Assembly: GCA_949292205.1 (NCBI GenBank) | Contig: CASEYR010000004.1 | Coordinates: 1 to 64,000 of the forward strand | Direction of reading: 5' to 3' | Source: an uncultured Alphaproteobacteria bacterium | GTDB taxonomy: Bacteria; Pseudomonadota; Alphaproteobacteria; CAAHEQ01; UBA3637 | DNA length: 64,000 nt | Shown: positions 24,695 to 33,518 of the stretch, piece after piece | How the letters are laid out: each line of letters begins with the position of its first letter | How positions within the stretch are numbered: position 1 is the stretch's first letter | Translations under genes and position numbers: made by a program | The notes under the pieces: generated by a model | Database searches by the model: none | Seen by the model: the letters and a program-made list of their open reading frames with translations, nothing else | Told to the model about the DNA's origin: nothing

Positions 24695-26929
24695 ATGAGT
24701 ATTTTTAAAACATTTAAAAAGGAAATGGTTTGGGGCGGTAAAACGCTTTCTATTGAAACAGGTAAGATTTCTCGTCAGGCCGACGGAGCTGTCATCGTTA
24801 AATATGGGGATACGGTTGTTCATGCCGCTGTATGCGCTAGTAAAACAACACCGGATACGTTTGAAGATTTTATTCCGTTGACAGTTAATTATCAGGAAAA
24901 AGCTTATGCGGCCGGACGTATTCCCGGCGGATTCTTTAAACGTGAAGGAAAGCCGTCAGAATCCGAAGTGTTAATTTCTCGCTTAATCGATCGTCCGATT
25001 CGGCCGTTGTTCGTTAAGGGCTTTAATAATGAAACTCAGGTTGTTTGTACGTTAATCAGTCATGATTTGTCAACGCAACCCGATATCGTTGCAATGATTG
25101 CGGCTTCTGCTGCTTTGACAATCTCCGGATTGCCTTTCTTGGGGCCTATCGCCGGGGCTCGCATCGGATATATTGATGGCGCCTATGTCTTGAATCCGGA
25201 TATGAAGGCAATTAAACACAGTCAATTGGACTTGGTTGTCGCCGGAACATTGGAAGGTGTTTTGATGGTTGAATCCGAGGCTCAGGAATTATCCGAAGAG
25301 GTTATGTTGGGTGCTGTTTCCTTTGGTCATGAAAGCATTAAGCCGGTTATCGAAATGATTATTTCTTTGGCCGAAGAGTGTGCTAAAGATCCTTGGGAAG
25401 TTAAGGAAGAACCTGCTGAATATGCTTCAGTCCGTTCCGAAATTATGGACAAGTTGGGTGATGAAATTAAAGCCGCTTATAAAATCCATGAAAAGTTGGT
25501 TCGTCAAGATGCTGTCGCAGCCGTTCGGGAAAAAGCTCATGCTCTGTTCGCCGATCGCGAAGCCGAAGATGCTATCTGTGATAAGGTCTTCCATGAATTA
25601 GAGGCTCGTATCATGCGTGATGCCGTTCTGGAAACAGGCGTTCGTATCGATGGTCGAGATACCAAAACAATTCGTGTCATCGAAACTGAAGTCGGCTTGT
25701 TGCCAAAAGCTCATGGTTCGGCTCTGTTTACACGTGGTGAAACGCAGGCGATGGTCGTCGCGACTCTGGGAACAGGTGAAGATGAGCAAATTGTTGATTC
25801 ATTGGCCGGTGAATATAAAGAACCTTTCTTGTTGCACTATAACTTCCCGCCGTATTCCGTGGGTGAAGTTGGTCGAATGGGGTCTCCGGGACGTCGGGAA
25901 ATCGGACACGGTAAATTGGCCTGGCGGGCAATTCATCCGATGTTGCCGAAAGCCGAAGATTTCCCCTACACAATTCGTGTCGTTTCCGAAATTATGGAAT
26001 CTAACGGTTCTTCCTCTATGGCGACGGTCTGTGGTTCTACTCTGGCTTTGATGGACGCCGGTGTCCCGATGAAAAAACCGGTTGCCGGTATTGCTATGGG
26101 CTTGATTAAAGAAGGCGATCGCTTTGTTGTCTTGTCCGATATCTTGGGTGATGAAGATCACTTGGGTGATATGGACTTTAAAGTTGCCGGAACAAAAGAC
26201 GGTGTGACCGCTTTGCAGATGGATATTAAAATTACCTCCATTACAACCGAAATTATGAAAACGGCTTTGGCTCAGGCTCATGAAGGACGTCAGTTCATTT
26301 TGGGTAAAATGGCCGAAACTTTGGCGGCTCCGCGGCCGGAAGTCAGTCCGAATGCTCCGCGTATTCAGGCCTTTGTCATTGATAAAGAAAAAATTCGCGA
26401 TGTTATCGGAACCGGTGGTAAAGTTATCCGTGAAATCGTTGAAACAACCGGTGCTAAGGTTGATATCGAAGATGACGGAACAGTTCGTATCGCTGCTGTT
26501 GATCAAGCTGCCGGAAAAGCTGCTTATGATTGGATTCAAAGCATCGTTGCCGAACCTGAAGAAGGTAAAAACTACTATGGAACCGTTTGTAAAATTATGG
26601 ACTTTGGTGCATTTGTAACCTTTATGGGTAAAACTGATGGGTTGGTTCATATCTCGGAAATGGCTCCGTATCGCGTTGAAAAAGTAACCGATTTGGTTAA
26701 AGAAGGCGATAAAGTCTGGGTCAAGTGCTTGGGACAGGATAATCGTGGTAAAATCCGCTTGTCCATGAAGCGTGTTGATCAGGCTACCGGTGAAGATGTT
26801 GTCTTGCCGGAAGAGCCGAAAAAAGATCGGAGCGAACGTAAAGATCGCAAAGATCGGAAACATCACAATCATCATGGGTCGGTTGAGTCAACGGTTGAAA
26901 CACCGAGTTCGGAGTCGCCGATTGAATAA
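24695..26929 (+). CDS. pnp: Polyribonucleotide nucleotidyltransferase (PNPase)
   Basis: A 744-residue phosphorolytic 3'-5' exoribonuclease of the RNA degradosome. Domain order: first RNase PH domain (1-~140, with [20 protein letters not shown]), helical linker, second RNase PH domain (~315-540, with [16 protein letters not shown] and the [18 protein letters not shown] catalytic block), KH domain (~555-610, [13 protein letters not shown]), S1 domain (~625-695, [20 protein letters not shown]) and a charged His/Lys-rich tail. It is cotranscribed with rpsO and ends at an intrinsic terminator. Confidence 0.97.
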   Translation: MSIFKTFKKEMVWGGKTLSIETGKISRQADGAVIVKYGDTVVHAAVCASKTTPDTFEDFIPLTVNYQEKAYAAGRIPGGFFKREGKPSESEVLISRLIDRPIRPLFVKGFNNETQVVCTLISHDLSTQPDIVAMIAASAALTISGLPFLGPIAGARIGYIDGAYVLNPDMKAIKHSQLDLVVAGTLEGVLMVESEAQELSEEVMLGAVSFGHESIKPVIEMIISLAEECAKDPWEVKEEPAEYASVRSEIMDKLGDEIKAAYKIHEKLVRQDAVAAVREKAHALFADREAEDAICDKVFHELEARIMRDAVLETGVRIDGRDTKTIRVIETEVGLLPKAHGSALFTRGETQAMVVATLGTGEDEQIVDSLAGEYKEPFLLHYNFPPYSVGEVGRMGSPGRREIGHGKLAWRAIHPMLPKAEDFPYTIRVVSEIMESNGSSSMATVCGSTLALMDAGVPMKKPVAGIAMGLIKEGDRFVVLSDILGDEDHLGDMDFKVAGTKDGVTALQMDIKITSITTEIMKTALAQAHEGRQFILGKMAETLAAPRPEVSPNAPRIQAFVIDKEKIRDVIGTGGKVIREIVETTGAKVDIEDDGTVRIAAVDQAAGKAAYDWIQSIVAEPEEGKNYYGTVCKIMDFGAFVTFMGKTDGLVHISEMAPYRVEKVTDLVKEGDKVWVKCLGQDNRGKIRLSMKRVDQATGEDVVLPEEPKKDRSERKDRKDRKHHNHHGSVESTVETPSSESPIE

Positions 26930-26947
26930 AACGGATTTTTGTTTTTT

Positions 26948-26980
26948 ATCCTCCCGACCAATTGCGGGAGGATTTTTTTA
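26948..26980 (+). terminator. Intrinsic terminator of pnp
   Basis: ATCCTCCCG (26948-26956) pairs with CGGGAGGAT (26965-26973), followed by a run of seven T. Confidence 0.9.
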
Positions 26981-27087
26981 TTTATCTTTTTAAGTGAGTA
27001 CTTAGGTTTCAGAGATATTAATCTACTTTCTCTTTTTCCTAAAAAAAGTTACAATACGGCACTGATTTCCGAAACCACTAAACGATT

Positions 27088-28050
27088 TTATTTTTGATAA
27101 ACAGCCCATGTTGTCTTGATGATGTTTTCTAAATCACTGTGTTGTGGATGCCATCCCAAAACAGCTGTCGCTTTGTCGGCATTGGCTATTAAAATTGCCG
27201 GATCCCCCGGACGACGCGGTGCAAAGCGATGTGGTAGGGTTCGACCGATGATTCTTTCCGTTGCTTGTAACATCTCTAAAACACTATGACCCGATCCGGT
27301 TGCCAGATTCAATTTTTGGCTTTCTTTCCCTGACGCTAAATGTTCAATCGCTAGGACGTGTGCCGAAGCTAAGTCGGTTACGTGGATATAGTCACGAATG
27401 CAAGTGCCGTCCGGTGTCGGATAGTCGTTCCCGAAAATAGATAGCTCGGGGCGAACACCGGTCGCAACCTCCATAATTACCGGTAATAAGTTTTGGGGAT
27501 TTTGCTCTAGCCCGCGAACGGCTCCGCTTGCATCATACCCAACCGCATTAAAGTAACGCAATGATACAAATGAAATTCCTTTGAGGCGATCATACCAATC
27601 TAAAAAGCGTTCAATCTCTAACTTTGTAAACCCATAAAAGTTAATGGGATTCACCGGACAGCTTTCATCAATGACTGATACATCCGGCATCCCGTAAACG
27701 GCTGCCGATGATGAAAAAACAAAGTGGTGCACATCGTTCGCCGCCATTGCATTCAGAACATTGAGCGTTCCCGTTATATTGTTTTCTGCATACTTTTCAG
27801 GATTTGCCATGGATTCTCCAACCGCTTTCTTGGCTGCCAGATGTATGACCGCATCACAGTTTTTGAGGGCTTGATTCAGAGCAGACTTGTCTAAAATGTC
27901 TCCTTGAATAAAATCGGCTTGCGGAAACAGATTCTCGGTTCGTCCCGTTGACATGTTATCAAAAACACACACGGAATGACCTTTGTTCAGTAACGCATGA
28001 ACAACATGAGATCCGATATAGCCGGCCCCGCCAATAACAAGAATACGCAC
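27088..28050 (-). CDS. galE: UDP-glucose 4-epimerase
   Basis: A 320-residue extended SDR enzyme that interconverts UDP-glucose and UDP-galactose. The Rossmann motif is VIGGAGYIGSHVV (residues 5-17), the catalytic Ser lies in FVFSSSAAVYG, and the YxxxK pair in INFYGFTKLEIERF. The GalE block NLATGSGHSVLEML and PRRPGDPAILIANADKA are present. It supplies galactose units for surface glycans; the nearest glycosyltransferase gene is 5 kb away. The gene starts 12 nt from the sodB end, so the two may share a transcript. Confidence 0.93.
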   Translation of the reverse strand: MRILVIGGAGYIGSHVVHALLNKGHSVCVFDNMSTGRTENLFPQADFIQGDILDKSALNQALKNCDAVIHLAAKKAVGESMANPEKYAENNITGTLNVLNAMAANDVHHFVFSSSAAVYGMPDVSVIDESCPVNPINFYGFTKLEIERFLDWYDRLKGISFVSLRYFNAVGYDASGAVRGLEQNPQNLLPVIMEVATGVRPELSIFGNDYPTPDGTCIRDYIHVTDLASAHVLAIEHLASGKESQKLNLATGSGHSVLEMLQATERIIGRTLPHRFAPRRPGDPAILIANADKATAVLGWHPQHSDLENIIKTTWAVYQK

Positions 28051-28062
28051 TTTTTCTCCTTT

Positions 28063-28671
28063 TCAGTTGTGTAAGTTATCTATCGCAAATTTCCAGTTCA
28101 GTAAATTATCAATGACGGCAGACAGAAAATCTCCACGCACATTTTGATAATCTAAATAATAGGCATGCTCCCACACGTCTATGCAAAGTAACGGCTTTTG
28201 ATTTTGACGTGTCAGCGGCGTATCTGCATTTCCCGTTGTTACGATTTTGAGCCGGTTGTCGTCCTGATCTAAAATCAACCATGCCCAACCACTGCCAAAA
28301 CGGGCAAGTGCTGCTTTCTTTAAGGCAGCTTTGAAAGCGTCAATGCTACCAAAGTCTTCCGTTAGTTTTTGTGCAAGAGGTTCGGGAATTATTTTGTTTT
28401 CTGCTTGATTAGTTAAGCTATTCCAAAAAAATTCGTGATTCCAGCATTGAGCCGCATTATTAAATAAAGTGGCATAAATATCATCAGATGCCGCTGTTAA
28501 AATAATTTCATTGAGTGTTTTGTTTTCAAACGGCGTGCCGGCAATTAAATCATTTGTATTTTTGACGTAGGTCGCATGATGTTTGCCATAATGAAATGAA
28601 AGTGTTTTTTCACTGATATATGGCTTGAGGGCATTCATCGCATAAGGAAGTTCGGGTAATTTGATTGTCAT
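28063..28671 (-). CDS. sodB: Superoxide dismutase, Fe-type
   Basis: A 202-residue Fe/Mn-family SOD. Metal ligands are visible: His in LSFHYGKHHATYV, His in QCWNHEFFW, and Asp/His in IDVWEHAYYLDYQN. The QCWNHEFFW block and GSGWAWL resemble iron-type rather than manganese-type enzymes. No signal peptide, so cytoplasmic. It has a perfect-spacing promoter and AAAGGAG ribosome site. Confidence 0.95.
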   Translation of the reverse strand: MTIKLPELPYAMNALKPYISEKTLSFHYGKHHATYVKNTNDLIAGTPFENKTLNEIILTAASDDIYATLFNNAAQCWNHEFFWNSLTNQAENKIIPEPLAQKLTEDFGSIDAFKAALKKAALARFGSGWAWLILDQDDNRLKIVTTGNADTPLTRQNQKPLLCIDVWEHAYYLDYQNVRGDFLSAVIDNLLNWKFAIDNLHN

Positions 28672-28691
28672 TTTTTATCTCCTTTCGGTAT

Positions 28692-28720
28692 ATCATAAGT
28701 TATTCTAATTTGATTTTCAA
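28692..28720 (-). promoter_or_regulatory. Promoter of sodB
   Basis: Minus strand TTGAAA (28720-28715), 17 nt, TATGAT (28697-28692), about 20 nt before the sodB start. Confidence 0.6.
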
Positions 28721-28801
28721 TTTTTATATAGGGCTTTTTTTATAAAAAGCGATTTTTTTGTTGGATAAAAAAAGCGTCTTTTGAAGAAATCCAGAAAATT
28801 G

Positions 28802-28830
28802 TTGCATCCAATGAAAAAAAAGGGTATAAT
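28802..28830 (+). promoter_or_regulatory. Promoter of tRNA-Leu
   Basis: TTGCAT (28802-28807), 17 nt, TATAAT (28825-28830), 13 nt before the mature tRNA 5' end. Confidence 0.75.
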
Positions 28831-28843
28831 AGGCAATGCAGAA

Positions 28844-28928
28844 GCGGTTATGGCGGAATTGGTAGACGCTCAGCGTTGAGGTCGCTGTGGAGAGATCCGT
28901 GGAAGTTCGAGTCTTCTTAACCGCACCA
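28844..28928 (+). tRNA. tRNA-Leu(GAG)
   Basis: 85 nt with encoded CCA. Acceptor GCGGTTA (28844-28850) pairs with TAACCGC (28918-28924), discriminator A, then CCA (28926-28928). Anticodon arm CAGCG-TTGAGGT-CGCTG gives anticodon GAG. The long variable arm is typical of tRNA-Leu. The T arm holds GTTCGAGTC. Confidence 0.95.
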
Positions 28929-28931
28929 GCT

Positions 28932-28959
28932 AAAGCACCTATGAGAGGTGCTTTTTTTT
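28932..28959 (+). terminator. Terminator of tRNA-Leu
   Basis: AAAGCACCT (28932-28940) pairs with AGGTGCTTT (28946-28954) and runs into TTTTT. Confidence 0.9.
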
Positions 28960-29110
28960 GAGTCACCTTTTGCGGGAATGATCAAATCCGGTCGTTGTTC
29001 TGTGTTTTTTTATCAAAAACCGCTTTGACTTCGATTGAGAATATGTTAAAACGTATTGTCAGATCGGTATTTTTGAGCTATACTTCAACGAAGGAGCTGT
29101 AGGAGGGAAA

Positions 29111-29584
29111 ATGGGCGTATATGATGAACTACCTTCTGTTTTTCGGAAAGATAAGCAAGCGGAAGCAAATCAAGAAACAAAACAACTTGCCGAACAGGCG
29201 GCGTTGGCTCTGGCTGATTTGGTTGAAGATTATCCTAAATGGACAATGTCGGAAATTCATCAGATGTTTTCTTTGTTGGATCAGGCTTTGTCCGTCTCCG
29301 GTGAAGAAAGATTTTTGTTAATTCGGGAGGCGTTTTTTAGAAAGGCTCATGATATTAAGGGGCAGGGAACGACCTTTGGATATCCTTTGATGACGGAAAT
29401 CGGATCCGTTATTTGTGATTATTTGCGAAATAAAACAGCTTTTAGTGATCATGATTTGGCTTTGATGCGAACCTGTGTTCAAGATTTATCTTTTGTTTTG
29501 GATAATCATTTGATGGGAGATGGCGGAGATAAAGCTTTACCTGTTCGTGAGCGGTTGGCCTCCGTAAAAGGAGATGAACAATAA
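29111..29584 (+). CDS. Hpt-domain phosphotransfer protein
   Basis: A 157-residue soluble protein. The Hpt motif AHDIKGQGTTFGYPLMTEIG carries the phospho-accepting His at residue 80, within a four-helix bundle. Such proteins shuttle phosphoryl groups between receiver domains in phosphorelays. It is the first gene of a coupled three-gene operon with a response regulator (1-nt overlap) and a sensor kinase. The kinase is not a hybrid, so this Hpt must receive phosphate from another protein or act back on the regulator. TAGGAGGG precedes the ATG. Confidence 0.85.
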   Translation: MGVYDELPSVFRKDKQAEANQETKQLAEQAALALADLVEDYPKWTMSEIHQMFSLLDQALSVSGEERFLLIREAFFRKAHDIKGQGTTFGYPLMTEIGSVICDYLRNKTAFSDHDLALMRTCVQDLSFVLDNHLMGDGGDKALPVRERLASVKGDEQ

Positions 29585-30258
29585 TGGATCGCTATCATAT
29601 CTTGATTGTTGATGATGATATGCGGTTGCGACGCTTGTTGCAACAGTATTTGGCCGAAAACGGTTTTGAGGTGTCAGAGGCGCCGAGTGCCGATGAAGCG
29701 CATTTATTGATGGATTTAATTTGCTTTGATTTAATCGTGATGGATGTGATGATGCCGGGGACAAACGGACAAGATATGGTTCGTATGATGCGACGGGAAG
29801 GAAATCAAACACCGGTCTTGATGTTGACCGCTATGGGGGAGCTTGATGATCGTATTAGCGGATTAGAGGCCGGAGCCGACGACTACTTGGGAAAACCATT
29901 TGAACCGAGAGAGTTACTCTTGCGTATTCATAGTATTTTAAAGCGAACTGAAAGAAAAACAGAAGGGGATAATATCTTGTTCGGAGATTGTGTTTTTAAT
30001 TCAAAAACAGGTCTTTTGTTAAAGGGGGGACAAGAAATGTCTTTGACCGGTGCAGAGTCTGATTTATTGCGTGTCTTGGTTGAAAATGCTGGCCAGCCTG
30101 TGTCTCGCGAGGATTTGGGGCGTTTGACCGGAACGGATAATGCACGAACGGTAGATGTTCAGATAACTCGTTTACGTAAAAAGGTGGAAACGGATATTAC
30201 TCATCCTGTCTGTATTCAGACAATGCGGGGACAAGGCTATGTCTTGGTTGTAAAATGA
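29584..30258 (+). CDS. OmpR-family response regulator
   Basis: A 224-residue two-domain regulator. Receiver domain: acidic pocket VDDDMRL near residue 10, phospho-acceptor Asp near 52 (LIVMDVMMPG), conserved Thr in MLTA and Lys in LGKPFEPREL. The C-terminal winged-helix (trans_reg_C) domain covers about 135-224 (DNARTVDVQITRLRKKVE, then RGQGYVLV). It is coupled on both sides: 1-nt overlap with the Hpt gene and ATGA overlap with the kinase gene. Targets are unknown. Confidence 0.94.
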   Translation: MDRYHILIVDDDMRLRRLLQQYLAENGFEVSEAPSADEAHLLMDLICFDLIVMDVMMPGTNGQDMVRMMRREGNQTPVLMLTAMGELDDRISGLEAGADDYLGKPFEPRELLLRIHSILKRTERKTEGDNILFGDCVFNSKTGLLLKGGQEMSLTGAESDLLRVLVENAGQPVSREDLGRLTGTDNARTVDVQITRLRKKVETDITHPVCIQTMRGQGYVLVVK

Positions 30259-31637
30259 ATAAAGAAAATAGCGGAGTTGTTTTTGTGCGTCAGGTCGGTC
30301 AATGGATTGGATACGGGTTTTATTTTTTACGCAAAAAGATTTTACCGAAAGGACTGCTTTACAGATTTATCTTGATTATTTTATTGCCTTTATTGCTGTT
30401 ACAGGCTCTGGTTTTAGTCTTCTTTTTTGATAGACACTGGGATACGATCAGTCGCCGATTGGCTTCGGATATCAGCGGTGAAATTGGAGCTGTGGCGGAT
30501 TTAATTTCTCTGGAGGAGGCTTCTTTGGAACAAATCCAGATGATGATTGATAGCTTAAATGGACAATTAGCACTAAAGCTACAATTTGATCCAAACGGAC
30601 ATATGCCTTTGATGCCTCTTCAAAAAGTAGAGTCAACCGTTCAGCCGTTGATGAGCGCATTGAAGGCATTGGGGTATCCGGTCGTTATTCAAGAAATGGA
30701 AAATCAGCAAAAAGCTATCTGGATTCAATTAAATCAAGGCGTGTTGCGGGCTGTTGTGCCCAGAAAGCGATTTTTTAGCTCAACGGTTGATGTTTTCTTG
30801 ATTTGGATGATCGGTTTTTCTATATTGCTTTTTTGGATCGCTTTTCTATTCATGAAAAATCAAGTCCGATCCATCGAGCGATTGTCCAGAGCGGCTGAGT
30901 TATTCGGACGAGGGCAGGCCGTCGGAACGTTTAAACCAGAGGGGGCAACCGAAGTGAAGCAGGCCGGAGCTTCTTTTTTGCTGATGCAAAACAGAATTCA
31001 ACGCTATCTGACGGAACGAACCGCTATGTTGTCGGGCGTATCTCATGATTTACGAACTCCGTTGACGCGTATGAAACTTCAACTGTCCATGGCGCCTCAA
31101 TCAGAAGCCGTAACGGATTTATTAAGCGATGTAACCGAAATGGAGCATATGTTGAATGCCTACCTCTCTTTTGCCAGAGGTGAGGGAAAAGAACTGCCGG
31201 AACCGCTGGTTCTAAATGAGCTGATTGATGGTATCGTTGACAAGTTGATAAAATGCGGACAAAAAATTGATTTTCATCCAGAACGATTGGTCGCTTTGGT
31301 TGGGCGTCAGAATGACTTAAGTCGTGCGATTACAAACGTATTGACGAATGCCGGACGGTATGCTTCTCAATCCGCAGTAACGCTGGGAATACATAATCAA
31401 ATGGCTCGCATTATTATTGATGATGACGGTCCCGGAATACCGCCAAAACAACGAACGGATGTTTTTCGGGCTTTTTATAGGATGGAGTCGTCTCGTAATC
31501 AACATACGGGGGGGATCGGATTGGGATTGACCATTACGCGAGATATCGTTTTGTCTCATGGTGGCGATATCGTTTTGGGAGATAGTCCGATGGGCGGATT
31601 GCGTGTTGAAATTTTATTGCCTCTTTCCGTTGCTTGA
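30255..31637 (+). CDS. Membrane sensor histidine kinase (EnvZ-like)
   Basis: A 460-residue kinase. Transmembrane helices near residues 36-58 (FILIILLPLLLLQALVLVFF) and 175-197 (VFLIWMIGFSILLFWIAFLF) flank a ~115-residue periplasmic sensor region. A HAMP segment follows (to ~250), then HisKA with the H box GVSHDLRTPLTRMKLQLS near residue 262, N box NVLTNAGRYA, and G boxes DDDGPGIPP and GGIGLGLTI. The layout matches EnvZ-type partners of OmpR regulators. It is the last gene of the Hpt-regulator-kinase operon. Confidence 0.94.
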   Translation: MNKENSGVVFVRQVGQWIGYGFYFLRKKILPKGLLYRFILIILLPLLLLQALVLVFFFDRHWDTISRRLASDISGEIGAVADLISLEEASLEQIQMMIDSLNGQLALKLQFDPNGHMPLMPLQKVESTVQPLMSALKALGYPVVIQEMENQQKAIWIQLNQGVLRAVVPRKRFFSSTVDVFLIWMIGFSILLFWIAFLFMKNQVRSIERLSRAAELFGRGQAVGTFKPEGATEVKQAGASFLLMQNRIQRYLTERTAMLSGVSHDLRTPLTRMKLQLSMAPQSEAVTDLLSDVTEMEHMLNAYLSFARGEGKELPEPLVLNELIDGIVDKLIKCGQKIDFHPERLVALVGRQNDLSRAITNVLTNAGRYASQSAVTLGIHNQMARIIIDDDGPGIPPKQRTDVFRAFYRMESSRNQHTGGIGLGLTITRDIVLSHGGDIVLGDSPMGGLRVEILLPLSVA

Positions 31638-31747
31638 TCGCAGGGGAATCGGTGACAGTTTCTTTTCTGACAGAGAAATTTGAAAACGGTGTTTGATGAC
31701 ACCGAGTGTTTTAGTATAAATCACTTGATATAAGATCAGCGCATAAA

Positions 31748-31783
31748 AAAAACACCCCTGTAAACAGAGGTGCTTTTTTGTAT
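31748..31783 (-). terminator. Terminator of the VirB2-like pilin gene
   Basis: On the minus strand GCACCTCTG pairs with CAGGGGTGT around TTTA, followed by a run of eight T. It lies just after the stop of the gene at 31795-32178; the right arm also has a T-run for plus-strand transcripts from the kinase operon. Confidence 0.85.
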
Positions 31784-31794
31784 AATGTTGATGA

Positions 31795-32178
31795 TTAGCT
31801 TAACGTATCATCAAAGCTGCTTAAGTTACCGATTGTTTGGTTCGCATCGGATTGTGTTACATAGTCCACAACGGCACCGGCAATAGCAACGATTGCTAAT
31901 CCGGCAGCCAAAGCAGCCAACCACTTCCAGTTGACTTTTCCGAAAATAGCGGCAAAGCCCAAACCAACCAAACCGAACCCGCCGACAACAAAGATAACGG
32001 CACGGACGTTTTTAAATGTGGTAATCATACGATCCGTAATTGTTTGGAATACGTCAGTGTTACCACCGCCCAATCTACCACCACCACCTGAGCCTGATAC
32101 CTGAGCAAATGCGTCAGTTGCCGCAAAAGCAATGGCGATGACCACAAACAGGGATAAATATTTTAAGAATTTTGTCAT
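31795..32178 (-). CDS. TrbC/VirB2-family pilin-like protein
   Basis: A 127-residue protein with a long signal peptide (to AFAQ, residue 26), a Gly-rich linker (SGSGGGGRLGGGN) and two hydrophobic helices (VRAVIFVVGGFGLVGLGFAA and WLAALAAGLAIVAIAGAVVD) separated by a short positively charged turn (FGKVNWK). This is the topology and turn sequence of TrbC/VirB2 conjugative pilins. No VirB3/VirB4 or other type IV secretion gene is adjacent; instead it is divergent from a type IVb pilus operon. It could be a subunit of a separate secretion system or work with this locus. It has its own promoter and terminator. Confidence 0.8.
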   Translation of the reverse strand: MTKFLKYLSLFVVIAIAFAATDAFAQVSGSGGGGRLGGGNTDVFQTITDRMITTFKNVRAVIFVVGGFGLVGLGFAAIFGKVNWKWLAALAAGLAIVAIAGAVVDYVTQSDANQTIGNLSSFDDTLS

Positions 32179-32235
32179 GACATTTTCTCCTTATAAGTAT
32201 AAATATCGGGAGGAACTTTTCCTGCCCTTATCTTT

Positions 32236-32263
32236 ATTCTACATCTTTTTTCTATTTTGTCCA
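32236..32263 (-). promoter_or_regulatory. Promoter of the VirB2-like gene
   Basis: Minus strand TGGACA (32263-32258), 16 nt, TAGAAT (32241-32236), with a ~55-nt leader to the start codon and AAGGAG next to it. Confidence 0.5.
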
Positions 32264-32386
32264 GTCCTTTTTATGAAGTAATCTTAAAAAACATGTTTTG
32301 TTAGTAAAAAATTAAAGATTTTGCCCGTATGATAGGGGAACAAAAACATTCATTCCAAAATAATGGCCAAAAAGGAATAATAAAAT

Positions 32387-33451
32387 ATGTTTGAACGAAA
32401 TCGTTATATGAAGTTGGGCGTCGCTCTTTTTGTCGGTGGCGTTTTAGGGTGTAGCACACAGGTATGGGCGGAAGTTGCCCAAGGCGATGGGGATCCGGCC
32501 GAGGTTGCTCCGGTTGAGTTGCCTGTCGGGGAGGCGGTGCAGGCTGTTGATTCCAAATCAGTTGAAGCACCAATTGCGGATATTCCCGATTTGCGTGCCG
32601 ATGAACAGGGAGAAACGGCCGAAAATGCCGTTGCAACCGTGACGGCTGACGGGGATTTTTTGTTGCCGACCTATTTGTTACCCGGTGAGACGGCTACGGT
32701 TACTCGGAAAACCGTTGTTGAGGAGATTGTTGAAACACCCGTTGACGGAGTGGATCAGGATAAGATGGCTGAGGCTTCAATGACGACGGAAGTTGTAGAT
32801 GAAACGGCCCCTGCTGATGTTGATATTTTTGCCGAAATTCAATCTTCGGGTGCTTTGGCCGAGAAAAAAACACCTTTGAATATCGGATCGGGTCATTCGG
32901 TTGAACCTTTGAAAACGGCCTCTGTTGCTGTGCAGAAAGCCGAGCAACCTCCTAGAAAACTGTTGTTGCCACTGGCTCCGATCGCTACGACCGGAGAGGC
33001 TGACCCCACCTTACCGCCTCGTGTGAGGGCTGTTGCTCCGTCCGCTTATGCAGATCAGATTTTAGCCAGCTTGGAAAAGGGTGAGCCTTTAGCGTTCTTG
33101 ATGCCTCGGGATTTGAAAATATCATTCTATCCTAACGAAAGTGCTTTTTCGGGACAGTCTTTGAAGTGGATTAAGGCTTTTGCTATCGCCGCATTGAATG
33201 ATCCGAGGTTGGTTGTTGAAATACGTGTCAGCTGTGAAAATGCCGATTTACAAGATAAGCGCTTGATTCTTGTAAAGAATGCTTTGCAAGGGGCTGGATT
33301 GTCAACGCATCAGATTATTGTTAACTACACAAACAGACCGGTTGATACAATGTTATTGCGTGCCGTTCCTCGTCCGGAGGCAAAGGAAATTGTGACAAAT
33401 AAAAATGAAACAAGTTTACCGAAAAATGCCTCTCGCGTTACAAAATGGTAA
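32387..33451 (+). CDS. Exported protein with OmpA-like C-terminal domain (pilus locus)
   Basis: A 354-residue exported protein. The N-terminal segment KLGVALFVGGVLGCSTQVWAE allows either lipoprotein processing at the Cys or ordinary cleavage at VWA-E. A long acidic, Pro/Thr/Val-rich linker follows (about 30-225). Residues about 235-335 resemble an OmpA-like peptidoglycan-binding domain (ISFYPNESAFSGQSLKWI, VEIRVSCENADLQDKRLIL). It opens the type IVb pilus locus and may anchor the apparatus to peptidoglycan, by context. Not a standard R64 pil gene. Confidence 0.65.
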   Translation: MFERNRYMKLGVALFVGGVLGCSTQVWAEVAQGDGDPAEVAPVELPVGEAVQAVDSKSVEAPIADIPDLRADEQGETAENAVATVTADGDFLLPTYLLPGETATVTRKTVVEEIVETPVDGVDQDKMAEASMTTEVVDETAPADVDIFAEIQSSGALAEKKTPLNIGSGHSVEPLKTASVAVQKAEQPPRKLLLPLAPIATTGEADPTLPPRVRAVAPSAYADQILASLEKGEPLAFLMPRDLKISFYPNESAFSGQSLKWIKAFAIAALNDPRLVVEIRVSCENADLQDKRLILVKNALQGAGLSTHQIIVNYTNRPVDTMLLRAVPRPEAKEIVTNKNETSLPKNASRVTKW

Positions 33452-33468
33452 AAATACATAAAGAAGTC

Positions 33469-33497
33469 TTGTTTTGTGAATGAAAATGAAGTAAAGT
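33469..33497 (+). promoter_or_regulatory. Promoter of the pilL-pilR genes
   Basis: TTGTTT (33469-33474), 17 nt, TAAAGT (33492-33497), 22 nt before the ATG at 33519. Confidence 0.5.
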
Positions 33498-33518
33498 GTT
33501 AAGCAAAGGAGTTTAACC

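Noticed and set aside
25799-26875. 358-codon open frame on the minus strand inside pnp
   Set aside because: It lies wholly antisense to the conserved KH, S1 and RNase PH coding sequence of pnp; its translation is low-complexity Phe/Asn/Thr and has no ribosome site.
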